From Bryobacterales bacterium (GTDB lineage Bacteria > Acidobacteriota > Terriglobia > Bryobacterales > Bryobacteraceae): 54,759 nucleotides of DNA. Below are positions 8,223-17,033 of the stretch, piece by piece. The notes under the pieces were generated by a model. It was not told the origin of the DNA. It ran no database searches and saw nothing but the letters and a program-made list of their open reading frames with translations. A program made the translations under genes and the position numbers. Every line of letters begins with the position of its first letter. Within the stretch, counting starts at the first letter, position 1. The stretch is taken from positions 1-54,759 of the forward strand of contig PLRS01000066.1 in the NCBI GenBank assembly GCA_003164035.1, in the 5' to 3' direction.

Positions 8223-8293
8223 GCCCCAGTCCGAGCCGCGACCGCCAGGGAGGTTGCAGGATGTGTGACCGTAATTGCGAAACCGAGTATTAG
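8223..8293. repeat. MITE-like repeat, right arm only (copy 2)
   Basis: This copy keeps only the loop and right half of the family: CCCCAGTCCGAGCCGCGACC, then GTGTGACCGTAATTGCGAAA and the terminal TTAG. The left arm is missing. The terminal TTA (8290-8292) is the stop codon of the cupin gene on the minus strand, as in copy 1. A lone left arm lies on the other side of the cupin gene at 8803-8840, so the gene is bracketed by two opposed half-repeats. Confidence 0.8.
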
Positions 8294-8763
8294 TCGCGGA
8301 CCTTGTCGAAGTCCCAGCCGTTCAATTGACAAACACCGCGCACGTGGCTCTCCCAGGTGGGCTCGTCTTTCGGCCGGCCTCCCGGAAAGCAGTCCACGCT
8401 CAGATAGACAAGCCGCTGCTTAGCGCTCGCTCGAATCCGGTGCTGCGTGTGCGGAGGGATGCGCACCAGGTCGCCCCTCTTGACCGGAAAGCGTTCGGCG
8501 TCGCCGATATAAAGCGTGCCTTCGCCGCGCACGACGTAGAAGACCTGCTCGGTGTCGTCGTGAACGTGAAGCGGCGGCGCTTCTTTCGGCTCCAGCACGA
8601 CCAGGAAGGCTTCGGCGGCTTCCGCCTGGGATCGATCCATGACCAGGAAATTGGTGTGAGTAGGGAACCGATACCGAGTCGTCTTCTTTTTCCTGGTGCT
8701 GAAGACATACTGCACCGGAACCGTGGGAACCGGAATAGTCTTGGAATTCGCTTTCTTTTTCAT
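8290..8763 (-). CDS. Cupin-domain protein
   Basis: This 157-residue protein has a basic N-terminus without a signal peptide and a single cupin barrel. Motif 1 is LHVHDDTEQVFYVVRGEGTLYIG (near residues 84-106), with the His-x-His and Glu metal ligands. Motif 2 is PPHTQHRIRA (about 122-131), with the last His. This suggests a mononuclear metal site, but the family is too broad to name a reaction. The stop codon is contributed by the adjacent palindromic repeat. The esterase gene upstream is on the same strand about 90 bases away, separated by a repeat arm. Confidence 0.82.
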   Translation of the reverse strand: MKKKANSKTIPVPTVPVQYVFSTRKKKTTRYRFPTHTNFLVMDRSQAEAAEAFLVVLEPKEAPPLHVHDDTEQVFYVVRGEGTLYIGDAERFPVKRGDLVRIPPHTQHRIRASAKQRLVYLSVDCFPGGRPKDEPTWESHVRGVCQLNGWDFDKVRD

Positions 8764-8802
8764 GCGTTATGATTTCTCCCTGTTTATGATGGCAAAGTTC
8801 GC

Positions 8803-8840
8803 GGCAACCGCTCCCTGACGGTCGCGGCTCCGACTCGCGG
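8803..8840. repeat. MITE-like repeat, left arm only (copy 3)
   Basis: Only the left arm of the palindromic family remains: GGCAACCGCTCCCTGACGG followed by TCGCGGCTCCGA. It lies between the cupin start and the esterase stop. Together with the right-arm copy at 8223-8293 it frames the cupin gene in opposite orientation. Confidence 0.7.
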
Positions 8841-8856
8841 CGCGACACTGCTCGAG

Positions 8857-9996
8857 TCAATTCCCCGGCCCCGCGATCGGGTAGCCCTGCCATAAGTATT
8901 CCAGAGCCTCGGGCAGGGTTTGTTGTTTCACCGCGCGGTCGGTGTGACCGGCGTTGCGCGCGAATACGAACTGATAATGATAGCCCTTGGCGGCGAGAGC
9001 TTTGGCCATGTTCTCATTGGCGAGGACCCAGTCGTGCATGTTGTCGTGCATGATGTTGGGATTGAAGTTGTCCCTGTCACCGACTTCCATCCAGATGCGT
9101 ATTGGCTTGGCCGGGGAGTTGGGGATGAGGCGTTCATGGAACTCCCAGGCGCCGTGGGGAGTCTGGGGGTTCGACGGCCATTGCTGGTTCACGTAGGTGC
9201 CCGAGTAGGTGAGCACGCGGTGATATAACTCCGGGTGATACCACGCCATGATCAAAGCGCACGAGCCGCCGGAGCTGCCCCCCATGGTTGCCCGGCCATC
9301 GGGATCCTTGGTCAGTTTCACGTGATACTGCTTCTCCACCAAAGGCAGCACTTCTTTCTCGACGAACTCCGCGTACAGTCCCGACATGGTGTCGTATTCC
9401 AGGCCGCGTTCGCTTCCCTGGGCGTCGCCGCTGCCGTTGCCGATGGAGATGGCGATCATTGCGGGCACGCGATGTGCGGCGATCAGATTGTCGAGGGCTA
9501 TGAACAAGGCAGGGTCGGGTCCATCCGCCCCCACGATGAAGGGCGCGGCCGTGCCAGGGACGTATTGTCTGGGAACATAGACAGCTACCCGACGGGTGTA
9601 TGGGGCGGGGTGGCTGGTGGTGACGATCAGCTTGGCGGGGTCGGTGGGGTCGGCCGTGCCGAAGGTACCGGTATCGCGCGCGATGCCGGGGTAGATCCTG
9701 CTATCGACCGATTCCATGGTGAAGGTGAAGACCGATCCGTGGGGCACGCCTTCCTGCGCGGCCATTTCGGGCGCTGGGTTATGGGTAGGGCCGAGAATGA
9801 AGTTTCCGTCCTCATTTGCCGGAGCGTTGGCGCCGTCGGGTAACTCTTTCGCCGCCACATAACCGGGGGTGTGAGGATCCCGGGTTGGCGGCGTAGGGCG
9901 CGCCGGGCGTGGGGCCGCGGCCGGAGCTTGGGCCGTGGCCGGATCTACTCCGGCCATCAGGCCGATCAGGAACGCGAGGCTTAGAAGACGGAACAT
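8857..9996 (-). CDS. Secreted alpha/beta-hydrolase, esterase D type
   Basis: This 379-residue protein starts with a clear Sec signal peptide (FRLLSLAFLIGLMAG, cleavage near ATAQA) and then a proline-rich linker. The catalytic domain belongs to the putative esterase (enterochelin esterase / esterase D) group. The nucleophile elbow is GGSSGG (S242), a likely acid is D307 in EVGDRD, and the catalytic His is H351 in NAGHTDRA. RRVAVYVPRQYVPG near 140 is the usual start of the fold. It probably hydrolyses a carboxylic ester in the periplasm; the substrate is not evident. GAGGAG ahead of the ATG is a good ribosome binding site. Confidence 0.87.
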   Translation of the reverse strand: MFRLLSLAFLIGLMAGVDPATAQAPAAAPRPARPTPPTRDPHTPGYVAAKELPDGANAPANEDGNFILGPTHNPAPEMAAQEGVPHGSVFTFTMESVDSRIYPGIARDTGTFGTADPTDPAKLIVTTSHPAPYTRRVAVYVPRQYVPGTAAPFIVGADGPDPALFIALDNLIAAHRVPAMIAISIGNGSGDAQGSERGLEYDTMSGLYAEFVEKEVLPLVEKQYHVKLTKDPDGRATMGGSSGGSCALIMAWYHPELYHRVLTYSGTYVNQQWPSNPQTPHGAWEFHERLIPNSPAKPIRIWMEVGDRDNFNPNIMHDNMHDWVLANENMAKALAAKGYHYQFVFARNAGHTDRAVKQQTLPEALEYLWQGYPIAGPGN

Positions 9997-10009
9997 TAGA
10001 CTCCTCTTT

Positions 10010-10154
10010 CTTAGTACACAACTTCATAAGTTCGCTAACGACTTTCCGGGCAACCGCTCCCTGGCGGTCGCGGCTCCGAAACGCGCGAAACCGAGCCGCG
10101 ACCGCGAGGGAGCGTTGCTTAATATGTGACCGTAATTCCGAAAACGGGTACTTA
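10010..10154. repeat. MITE-like palindromic repeat, full copy 4
   Basis: This is a full-length copy, with ends CTTAGTACACAACTTCATAA on the left and CGTAATTCCGAAAACGGGTA then CTTAA on the right. The internal arms are GGGCAACCGCTCCCTGGCGG and its partner. It sits upstream of the esterase start, within the 351-base gap 9997-10347. The rest of that gap (10155-10347) shows no gene, promoter consensus or hairpin that I would defend. Confidence 0.87.
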
Positions 10155-10347
10155 ATGACGTCAACCCCCGCCGCACCGGAGATAGCGAGTCGAGCTAAGG
10201 GGATTCCGGGGATAGCATCACCAATCTTATCTCAACAGCCGAAACGGCAAGACGCCGGATTCTCGATTCCGAAACCGGTCATCGTCCACCCGGCAGCCGA
10301 CAGGCAAAGCCGCTACTCAGTACCGGTTTTCGCCCGACTTTCGCCGC

Positions 10348-11670
10348 TCATTTGCGCTGCCCCAGCGCGTACTGAAAATTCATTCGGGCCGCCACAACCA
10401 CCGCCGCGCACCCCCCGATCATCTTCACCTCGTAGAGCCAGGATGCACCTTCCGGCGGGACAAAGGCAACCACCAGTGCCAGCGCGGTGACGCTCAACCC
10501 GCAGGCCGCGCTCACCCGCCAGCCGCACTTCCAGCCGGCGGCGAAGATGTACACGAAAGGGAACAGGGTCGTCACCGTCGTCAGGTCGACCAGGAGCTGA
10601 TAGCCGCCGCGGAGGCTTTCTCCCGCCGTCAACATCAGGATGGCGACGCTGCTGAATGCGGCTTCCGACAGCAGCGCGACATACGGCGTGCCCCAGCGCG
10701 GATGCAGGCGCGCAAATGCCGGCGGCAGGTAGCGGTCGATTCCGATCACGAACGGGAGACGGGCACCGCCGCTCAGCCAGGAACCGAACGCGCCGGCCGA
10801 AGCGGTCAGAATCAGAAGCGCGATCAACAGGGGGAAGCCGTGCCACCCCAACCGCGCGCCCGCCGCGTGGGCCGCCTCGATCACGCCCGAAATAATGTCC
10901 ACGCTCCCCGAAGACATCAGCGCCAGCACCGCCAGCGTCCCGCCCACGTAAAAGGCGCAGACCGCCGCACCCGAAATCCAGGCGGCGCGCGGAATGGTTC
11001 GCGCCGGGTCGCGAATCTCTCCCGCCATGATGGCTCCCAGTTCCAGGCCGGTGAACGCCAGCGCGATTTGCGACCAGAAGTTCAGCTTTCCCCAGTCCAT
11101 CCGCGGCACGAAATCGTGCAGCGGCGTCGCCGAGCCTCCGTGCCGCCAGGCGAACCAGCCCGCCGCCATCAGCAGCGCACCTACCAGGATGGTGGCCACG
11201 CCGCCCAGATCGCTGGCCCATTTGCCCAGTTCCAAGCCGACCAGATTGAAGATTGCCACCGACCACAACACGGCCAGAGCCAGCCCGATCATGAGCGTTT
11301 TATCCTGCGAGAAACCGAACGCCTCCGCCGCTATGGACAACCCGTACAGCAGCGCGGAAGGCAGATAAAACAATACGCTGACGAAATAGCACGCGCCGCA
11401 CAGGAATCCGTGCCAGGGCCCGAAAGCTTCCTGGGTCCACACGTACAGGCCGCCTTCCTCTGGATGCCGCCTGGAAAGTCCCGCCACGGTCAGAACCGAG
11501 GGAATGAAAAACAGCAATCCCGCCGAAATCCACAACGTAATCGAGCCCGGCCCGGTGCGCGCCGCCACCGCCAGCCAGCGGACGCCCACCACGGCGGCGA
11601 TATTGAGCAAAACCAGGTCGGGTAACCGGAGCGCCCGGCGCAGTTGTTCGGCAGGCTTAGTGAGGATCAT
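10348..11670 (-). CDS. APC-family amino acid permease
   Basis: This 440-residue integral membrane protein has about 12 hydrophobic helices. The first contains LLNIAAVVGVRWLA, and the stretch SRRHPEEGGLYVWTQEAFGPW (66-86) after helix 2 matches the P-E-E-GGLYVW signature of APC transporters. Helix 6 has FTGLELGAIMAGEIRDPART, also typical. It should carry an amino acid or related cation across the inner membrane by proton symport or exchange. Substrate is not deducible. It is a single gene, divergent from the GH2 gene, and a degenerate repeat copy lies in the shared upstream region. Confidence 0.88.
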   Translation of the reverse strand: MILTKPAEQLRRALRLPDLVLLNIAAVVGVRWLAVAARTGPGSITLWISAGLLFFIPSVLTVAGLSRRHPEEGGLYVWTQEAFGPWHGFLCGACYFVSVLFYLPSALLYGLSIAAEAFGFSQDKTLMIGLALAVLWSVAIFNLVGLELGKWASDLGGVATILVGALLMAAGWFAWRHGGSATPLHDFVPRMDWGKLNFWSQIALAFTGLELGAIMAGEIRDPARTIPRAAWISGAAVCAFYVGGTLAVLALMSSGSVDIISGVIEAAHAAGARLGWHGFPLLIALLILTASAGAFGSWLSGGARLPFVIGIDRYLPPAFARLHPRWGTPYVALLSEAAFSSVAILMLTAGESLRGGYQLLVDLTTVTTLFPFVYIFAAGWKCGWRVSAACGLSVTALALVVAFVPPEGASWLYEVKMIGGCAAVVVAARMNFQYALGQRK

Positions 11671-11747
11671 GAGAAGTTATCGAGCCGGCTTTGTGGAAAG
11701 ATCGCTCGATTCTACCAATAGAGCCAAACACGAGTGAAGTCCGAAAT

Positions 11748-11845
11748 CGCGCGGCTCGGATGCGGGTGCCGCGCGTTTGCAGCCGCTTACCGAGCCGCGG
11801 CCGCCAGCGGTTGCCGGAGACGAGTCTCCCGGAAACGGTTAGTTA
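11748..11845. repeat. MITE-like repeat, degenerate copy 5
   Basis: The family core is recognisable as GCGGCTCGGA on the left and CCGAGCCGCGGCCGCCAGCGG followed by TTGCCGGA on the right, ending near GTTAGTTAG. The arms are diverged and the left terminus is gone. It occupies the divergent region between the APC permease and the GH2 enzyme. It also explains why the GH2 frame stays open upstream of its real start. Confidence 0.6.
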
Positions 11846-11952
11846 GGCGCCCTGAAGCACCGCCCCGCTATCGCCCGGCGGCGACAGGCATTACTATGGC
11901 GTGTGGCATGTTTGTGCGTCCGGCCAAGGCGCTGGACGCTGCGGAGATCGAC

Positions 11953-14904
11953 ATGAAGGATTTGACGCGCAGGGATTTGTTCAAGACCAGTCTGGCCGCG
12001 CCGGCTGTGGCCGCGGTGGTGACGGCGGGGGAGACCGCGAGCGAGGAAGCCCAGGCCCAGACCGCGCCACCGGCCTCCGCCGTTCCGGGCGCCGGCCGGG
12101 AGCGCCTGCTGCTGGATTTCGGTTGGCGCTTCCACTTCGGTCATGCCGCCGACGCGGCGCGGGACTTCCACTTCAGCGGTAACTTCTCAAAAACCGGGAA
12201 TTTCGGACCGGTGGCCACCTTGGCCTTCGACGACAGCGATTGGAAGCCCGTGGATCTGCCTCACGACTGGGCCGTCGAATTGCCATTCCAAAACGATCCC
12301 GCGCTCTCGAGCAAGGGTTTCTATCCCCTGGGGCGCGCCTATCCCGCCACCAGCATCGGCTGGTATCGCCGCGTCTTCGACCTCCCGGCCTCGGACGCCG
12401 GTAAGCGCATCAGCCTCGAATTCGACGGCGCCTACCGCGAGGCCATGGTCATCTTCAACGGCTTCTACATCGGCAGGCACATCGGCGGCTACGATCCGTT
12501 CCGCTTCGACGTAACCGATTTCGCTTCCCCCGGCGCGCCGAACGTGCTGCTGGTCCGCATGGACGCAACCCAGAGCGACGGCTGGTTCTACGAGGGCGCC
12601 GGCATTTACCGGCACATCTGGTTGGTGAAGACCAACCCCGTGCACGTGAAGCAGTGGGGCACGTTCGCGCGCGCCCAGGTGCGCCCCGGCGAAGCCACGG
12701 TCCGCATTCGCACCGAGGTGGAAAACCAGGGCAAGGGCGCGCAGGCCACGCGCGTCACCTCGACCATTCTCGATCCCGCCGGCCGCGCCGTGGGAAAAGT
12801 CGCCAGCCCGCCCGCTTCCATCGCGGAGGGGGACGAGCATGCCTACGAACAAGAGGTAGTGGTGAAGGCGCCCGCGCTGTGGTCGCTAGAGCAGCGCAAT
12901 CTGTACAAGTTGGTGACCGAAGTGGAGGCGGCCGGTGCCGTCATCGACCGCTACCAGACCCCGTTCGGCATCCGCACTTGTGCGTTCGATGCCGAGAAGG
13001 GCTTCTTCCTGAATGGCCAATCCGTCAAGCTCAAGGGGACCTGCAATCACCAGGACCACGCGGGCGTGGGCGTGGCCGTTCCCGATGCGGTGCAATATTT
13101 TCGCATCCGCAAGCTGCAGGAGATGGGCTGCAACTCCCTGCGCACTTCGCACAACCCTCCCACACCGGAACTGCTCGACGCCGCCGACGAGCTGGGCATG
13201 CTGGTGTTCGACGAAACCCGCATGATGTCGTCGAATCCCGAGGGCTTGAGCCAGTACGAAAACCTGGTGCGGCGCGACCGCAATCATCCCAGCGTCTTCA
13301 TGTGGTCGATGGGCAACGAGGAAGGGGTGGCGGCCACCGATCACGGCCTCGCGATCCTGATGGCGATGAAGGAAGTATCGACGAAATGGGACGGCACCCG
13401 GCCGGCCTCCAACGCGCCGATCCGCGGCACTTACATGGGTAAGTTCGGCTACGCCGCCTGCGACGTGCAGGGTTATAACTACGACGATCCGGCGGCCGAC
13501 GCGTTTCACAAAGCCCATCCGAAGGCGCCCGTGATGGGCACCGAACAAGTCAGCGCGGTGGCCACGCGCGGCATCTACGTGATGGACCCGGAACACGGCT
13601 ACGTCGGCTCCTACGACCCCTACACCACCACCGGCCGCGCCTCCTGCGAGGGTTGGTGGAGCTTCTGCAACGCGCGCCCGTGGCTGGCCGGAGGTTTCAT
13701 TTGGACCGGTTTCGACTACCGCGGTGAGCCTTCGCCCTACCAGTGGCCCAACGTCAGCTCGCAGTATGGCATCATCGATACCTGCGGTTTCCCCAAGGAC
13801 AGCTTTTTCTATTTCGCGGCGTGGTGGAAACCCAAGCCGGTGCTGCACCTGTTCCCGCACTGGAACTGGCCCGGCCTGGAGGGCAAGGAAATCGCCGTGT
13901 GGGTGTATTCGAACCTGGACCGGGTGGAGCTGTTCCTCAACGGCCAGAGCCTCGGCGCCAAGGACATGAAGAAGGATTCGCACCTGGCGTGGAACGTCAA
14001 ATACGCCCCTGGCGCGATCGAGGCGCGGGGATACAAAGACGGCAAGCAGGTCATAATAGCCAAGCGCGAAACCACCGGGCCGGCAGCGAAACTGGTGCTC
14101 ACGGCGGACCGAAACCAGCTCGCGGCCGATGGCGAGGACGTGGCCATGTTCGCGGTTGAGGTGCAGGACGCGCAGGGCCGCACGGTGCCAATTGCCGATA
14201 ACCAGGTGACGTTCCGGGTCGTCGGCGAGGCGAAAGCCATCGGCGTCGGCAACGGCGACCCGACCAGCCACGAATCCGACAAGGGCAACGCGCGTAAAGC
14301 CTTCAACGGCCTTTGCCTGGCCCTGGTGCAATCGACGAAAGCAGCGGGGACCATCACGGTGGAGGCCAGTTCGCCGTCGCTCGCGCTCGCGAGCGTCACC
14401 ATCTCCTCAAACGCCGTGAAGCTTCGGCCCCAGGCGCCGGTTTGGGAGCGCGAAGTCCCGTCGGGTCCGGGCATCACGGGCCTATGGAGAACCGCGCCCG
14501 CAACTGCCGCCGCGAGTTTCGGCGGTTTCGGCGCCCCGCCCAGCCCAGTCTTTACTTTCCGCCAGAATGGGAGCGCGCTCACCGGAACCGTTGAGGCCGG
14601 CGGCGGCGGCGGTTTCGGCGGCGGCAGCGATACGCCAGCCGCCATCGAAAATGGAAAGGTGGATGGCGGCAACATCTCTTTCAATGCCGCCACCTTTGCC
14701 TATACGGGAACGCTCGCGGGAGACGCAATCGAACTGCACCGCACCGGCGGCCCCAACATGGGCGGACGCGGCAACCCGCCCGAGCCCGCCGGCCCGCGCC
14801 CGTTTATCGGCCCACCCCCGGACGGTACCGACCCATCGAGGGGCGCGGGAGGACGAGGACCGCAAACGCCCGCGCCGCTGGTGCTTCAAAGGGCAAAGCG
14901 ATAA
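11953..14904 (+). CDS. Tat-exported GH2 beta-galactosidase-like enzyme
   Basis: From ATG 11953 (GGAGATCGAC upstream) the protein is 983 residues. It begins with a twin-arginine signal, LTRRDLFKTSLAAPAVAA. Domain order fits glycoside hydrolase family 2: a sugar-binding jelly roll (about 45-215, with DLPHDWAVELPF and SIGWYRRVFDLP), an immunoglobulin-like domain, and a TIM barrel with TCNHQDHAGVG. The acid/base is E456 in MGNEEG and the nucleophile E531 in MGTEQVS. C-terminal beta domains (DUF4982-like and Big-like) follow, then a Gly- and Pro-rich tail with FTFRQNGSALTGTV. It likely cleaves terminal beta-galactosides or related sugars in the periplasm. The frame is open to 11734, but that extension crosses a repeat and would bury the Tat signal. 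Confidence 0.92.
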   Translation: MKDLTRRDLFKTSLAAPAVAAVVTAGETASEEAQAQTAPPASAVPGAGRERLLLDFGWRFHFGHAADAARDFHFSGNFSKTGNFGPVATLAFDDSDWKPVDLPHDWAVELPFQNDPALSSKGFYPLGRAYPATSIGWYRRVFDLPASDAGKRISLEFDGAYREAMVIFNGFYIGRHIGGYDPFRFDVTDFASPGAPNVLLVRMDATQSDGWFYEGAGIYRHIWLVKTNPVHVKQWGTFARAQVRPGEATVRIRTEVENQGKGAQATRVTSTILDPAGRAVGKVASPPASIAEGDEHAYEQEVVVKAPALWSLEQRNLYKLVTEVEAAGAVIDRYQTPFGIRTCAFDAEKGFFLNGQSVKLKGTCNHQDHAGVGVAVPDAVQYFRIRKLQEMGCNSLRTSHNPPTPELLDAADELGMLVFDETRMMSSNPEGLSQYENLVRRDRNHPSVFMWSMGNEEGVAATDHGLAILMAMKEVSTKWDGTRPASNAPIRGTYMGKFGYAACDVQGYNYDDPAADAFHKAHPKAPVMGTEQVSAVATRGIYVMDPEHGYVGSYDPYTTTGRASCEGWWSFCNARPWLAGGFIWTGFDYRGEPSPYQWPNVSSQYGIIDTCGFPKDSFFYFAAWWKPKPVLHLFPHWNWPGLEGKEIAVWVYSNLDRVELFLNGQSLGAKDMKKDSHLAWNVKYAPGAIEARGYKDGKQVIIAKRETTGPAAKLVLTADRNQLAADGEDVAMFAVEVQDAQGRTVPIADNQVTFRVVGEAKAIGVGNGDPTSHESDKGNARKAFNGLCLALVQSTKAAGTITVEASSPSLALASVTISSNAVKLRPQAPVWEREVPSGPGITGLWRTAPATAAASFGGFGAPPSPVFTFRQNGSALTGTVEAGGGGGFGGGSDTPAAIENGKVDGGNISFNAATFAYTGTLAGDAIELHRTGGPNMGGRGNPPEPAGPRPFIGPPPDGTDPSRGAGGRGPQTPAPLVLQRAKR

Positions 14905-14949
14905 CGCTACGGGCGGCGGGATTTTTCGCGAAGACACAGCAAACCGAAT

Positions 14950-15648
14950 TTACCGGTTCAAGCCACTGCCACCCAACATGCGCAGGCGGAGGTGAGAGAG
15001 GCTGGGAAGCAGGTAATCGGGCGCGAGCGATTCCAGGTCGGCGGGCGGAGTGATGCCGGTACGAACGGCGATGGAGCGGATGCGGTTGCGGCGCGCGGCC
15101 AGAATGTCGGCGGGGGCGTCGCCGATCATGGAGATGCGGACGCGCTCGCCACGCCAGCCGCGGCGCCGGGCTTCGCCGATAGCGAGCTTAACCAGGGCGG
15201 CGCGGTTGGGCGCCATGTCGCCAAAAGCGCCGAAGACAAAATAGCTGGCAAGGCCGGCGCGTTCCAGTTTGTGCCAGCCGATGCGGGTAAGATTGCCGGT
15301 TACCAACCCCAGCAGGGCGCCGTGCCGGCTGAGTTTCGAGAGCGCGGCGGGAACTCCGGGACAGAGGCGGTCGCCGATGGGCGGGCAGACGCGCAGGTAA
15401 TAGCGCACGGCGGCGCGCTCGATGGCGGGGAGATTGGCGCGGATCTGGGACGACCGGATGCCGGCGCGGCGCAGCATGGCGGTGAGGATCAAGGGATCGA
15501 GCATGCCTTGCACCGGGATGCCGTCGGTGGTAGTTTCCAGGCCCAGGACGCGGCGGATGCCGTAGGCGAGAGCCTCGCGGTGATGCGGGCCGGCGCGGCG
15601 GACGAGGGTGCCATCGATATCGAACAGGACCAGCGGAGGGATCTGCAT
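14950..15648 (-). CDS. HAD-superfamily phosphatase
   Basis: This 232-residue HAD hydrolase of the phosphoglycolate phosphatase-like type has motif I DIDGTLVRR (D10 nucleophile, D12 acid), motif II in LGLVTGNLTRI, and the motif IV acidic pair in SMIGDAPADILAARR. A helical cap lies between residues 15 and 90. It probably removes phosphate from a small metabolite. It is the last gene of a minus-strand operon, beginning 7 bases after the BshB1 stop. Since bacillithiol-pathway genes do not need a phosphatase, a housekeeping role is as likely as a linked one. Confidence 0.88.
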   Translation of the reverse strand: MQIPPLVLFDIDGTLVRRAGPHHREALAYGIRRVLGLETTTDGIPVQGMLDPLILTAMLRRAGIRSSQIRANLPAIERAAVRYYLRVCPPIGDRLCPGVPAALSKLSRHGALLGLVTGNLTRIGWHKLERAGLASYFVFGAFGDMAPNRAALVKLAIGEARRRGWRGERVRISMIGDAPADILAARRNRIRSIAVRTGITPPADLESLAPDYLLPSLSHLRLRMLGGSGLNR

Positions 15649-15655
15649 GCACGGC

Positions 15656-16372
15656 TCACATGGAGCGGACCGGCATCGTCACGATATCGTCGATGCGGAT
15701 CTGCTCTTTGACTACGAAGGGCTCGCCGAAGCGCACTCCGATCTGATTGCCGTAGAAACGGGCGATGGCGGCCAGGCGTTCGCGGATTTCGGCTTCGTCC
15801 GGGAACAGGGCCCCGGCTTCGGCGGCGCCGTACTGGGAGCGGTAGCGCAGCAGGGCCGACATGCGGCGCTCGAATTGCGCGCTGATATCCACCACGAAGG
15901 AGGGTTTGACGTCGGCATAGAGGCTGGCATAGAGAATTTTCTGGGGGCGGTGCGGCTGGGAGTACTCGTCGAGCTTTTTCAAGCCGGCCAGGAAGCTGGC
16001 CTCGAAGCCCAACTCGCTGGCGCGGTAATGGTCGGGGTGGCGGGCTTCCCAGTAAGGCAGGATGAGGACGCGCGGGGTGAGCTCGCGAATTTTGGCGGCG
16101 ATGGTGAGGCGGGCGGGGAGGGAATTCTCCAGGCGTGCGTCGGGCATGCGCAGGTTGTCGCGAAACGAGACCAGCATATCGGCCGCGGCCTGGGCGGATT
16201 CGGCGACACGCTCCTGGGGAGTGCCGCGGGTACCCATGTCGCCGGCGGTGAGATCGACGATGCCGGTGCGGTAGCCGAGCTCGGCCATGCGGATGAGGGT
16301 TCCGCCGCAGGTCTGTTCCACGTCGTCCGGGTGCGCGGCAATGGCCAGGACGTCCAGGCGTTCTGGTGTCAT
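15656..16372 (-). CDS. bshB1: Bacillithiol biosynthesis deacetylase BshB1
   Basis: The 238-residue PIG-L family zinc deacetylase has the motif AAHPDDVEQTCGGTL near its N-terminus (H14, D16, D17), GDMGTRGTPQERVAES and PYWEARHPDHYRASELGFEA, which are typical of BshB1. The enzyme removes acetate from GlcNAc-malate to give GlcN-malate, the second step of bacillithiol synthesis. The start at 16372 is one base after the rhomboid stop codon and gives the standard length. The glycosyltransferase BshA and the ligase BshC are not in this window. BshB1 is known from Acidobacteria as well as Firmicutes and Bacteroidetes. Confidence 0.9.
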   Translation of the reverse strand: MTPERLDVLAIAAHPDDVEQTCGGTLIRMAELGYRTGIVDLTAGDMGTRGTPQERVAESAQAAADMLVSFRDNLRMPDARLENSLPARLTIAAKIRELTPRVLILPYWEARHPDHYRASELGFEASFLAGLKKLDEYSQPHRPQKILYASLYADVKPSFVVDISAQFERRMSALLRYRSQYGAAEAGALFPDEAEIRERLAAIARFYGNQIGVRFGEPFVVKEQIRIDDIVTMPVRSM

Positions 16373-16373
16373 G

Positions 16374-17033
16374 TTACCAGTGCAGGTCCTCGCGGCGGGA
16401 ATAGATGGGGCGGGTGCCCAGCAGGAAGATGAGGGCGATGCCGGCCACGAAGCCGCCCACGTGCGCCGCAAACGCCGTGCCGCCCTGGGAGATGCCGGTG
16501 GATTCGAAACTGCCGCTCAGTTGGATCACGAACCAGTAGAACAGATAGATCCAGGCGGGAATATCGACACGGGTAATGAAGATAATGAGCACGAACAGGG
16601 TGACGATGCGCGACCGCGGAAACTTCACCATGTAGGCGCCCAGCACGCCGGCGATGGCGCCGCTGGCGCCCACCATGGGCACGCGCGAAGCCGGATCCAT
16701 AAGAACCTGCGCCAGACCCGCGACCGTGCCGCAGGCGAGATAGAAAAGCAGAAACTTGCCGTGCCCCAGGATATCTTCCACGTTATCGCCGAAAATCCAC
16801 AGGAACCACATGTTGCCCAGCACGTGCAGCCACCCGGCGTGGAGAAACATGGAAGTGAAGATGTTGGCCACGGCGAAATGGGCGGGCACCAAGCCGTATT
16901 GGAAGATGAAGGCGTTGCGGGTGTAATCGTCGAGCGAAAACTCGAACAGGAACACCAGGATGTTGATCACGATCAGAAAGACCGTAACCACGGGCTTGGA
17001 GTAGCTCGGCTGTGTATCGCGGAGGGGGAACAT
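16374..17033 (-). CDS. Rhomboid-family intramembrane serine protease
   Basis: This 219-residue protein has about six membrane helices. The GxSG catalytic motif is VGASGAIAGV (S124), and the paired histidine is in AAHVGGFVAG (H191). TSMFLHAGWLHVLGNMWFLWIFGDNVED (60-87) is the conserved H-x-x-x-N loop and helix region, so all catalytic features are present. It should cleave single-pass membrane proteins within the bilayer; substrates are unknown. The ATG directly abuts the stop codon of the PfkB kinase gene and the TAA is one base from the bshB1 start, so the four genes are surely one transcript. Confidence 0.93.
   Translation of the reverse strand: MFPLRDTQPSYSKPVVTVFLIVINILVFLFEFSLDDYTRNAFIFQYGLVPAHFAVANIFTSMFLHAGWLHVLGNMWFLWIFGDNVEDILGHGKFLLFYLACGTVAGLAQVLMDPASRVPMVGASGAIAGVLGAYMVKFPRSRIVTLFVLIIFITRVDIPAWIYLFYWFVIQLSGSFESTGISQGGTAFAAHVGGFVAGIALIFLLGTRPIYSRREDLHW

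Noticed and set aside
8156-8332. N-terminal extension of the BNR protein
   Set aside because: It runs through a repeat arm and would place the signal peptide 60 residues inside the protein.
10155-10347. Possible small gene or RNA in the gap after repeat copy 4
   Set aside because: The only frames there are shadows; no conserved motif, promoter or stable hairpin could be defended.
11734-11952. N-terminal extension of the GH2 enzyme
   Set aside because: The extension crosses the degenerate repeat copy and would bury the twin-arginine signal.
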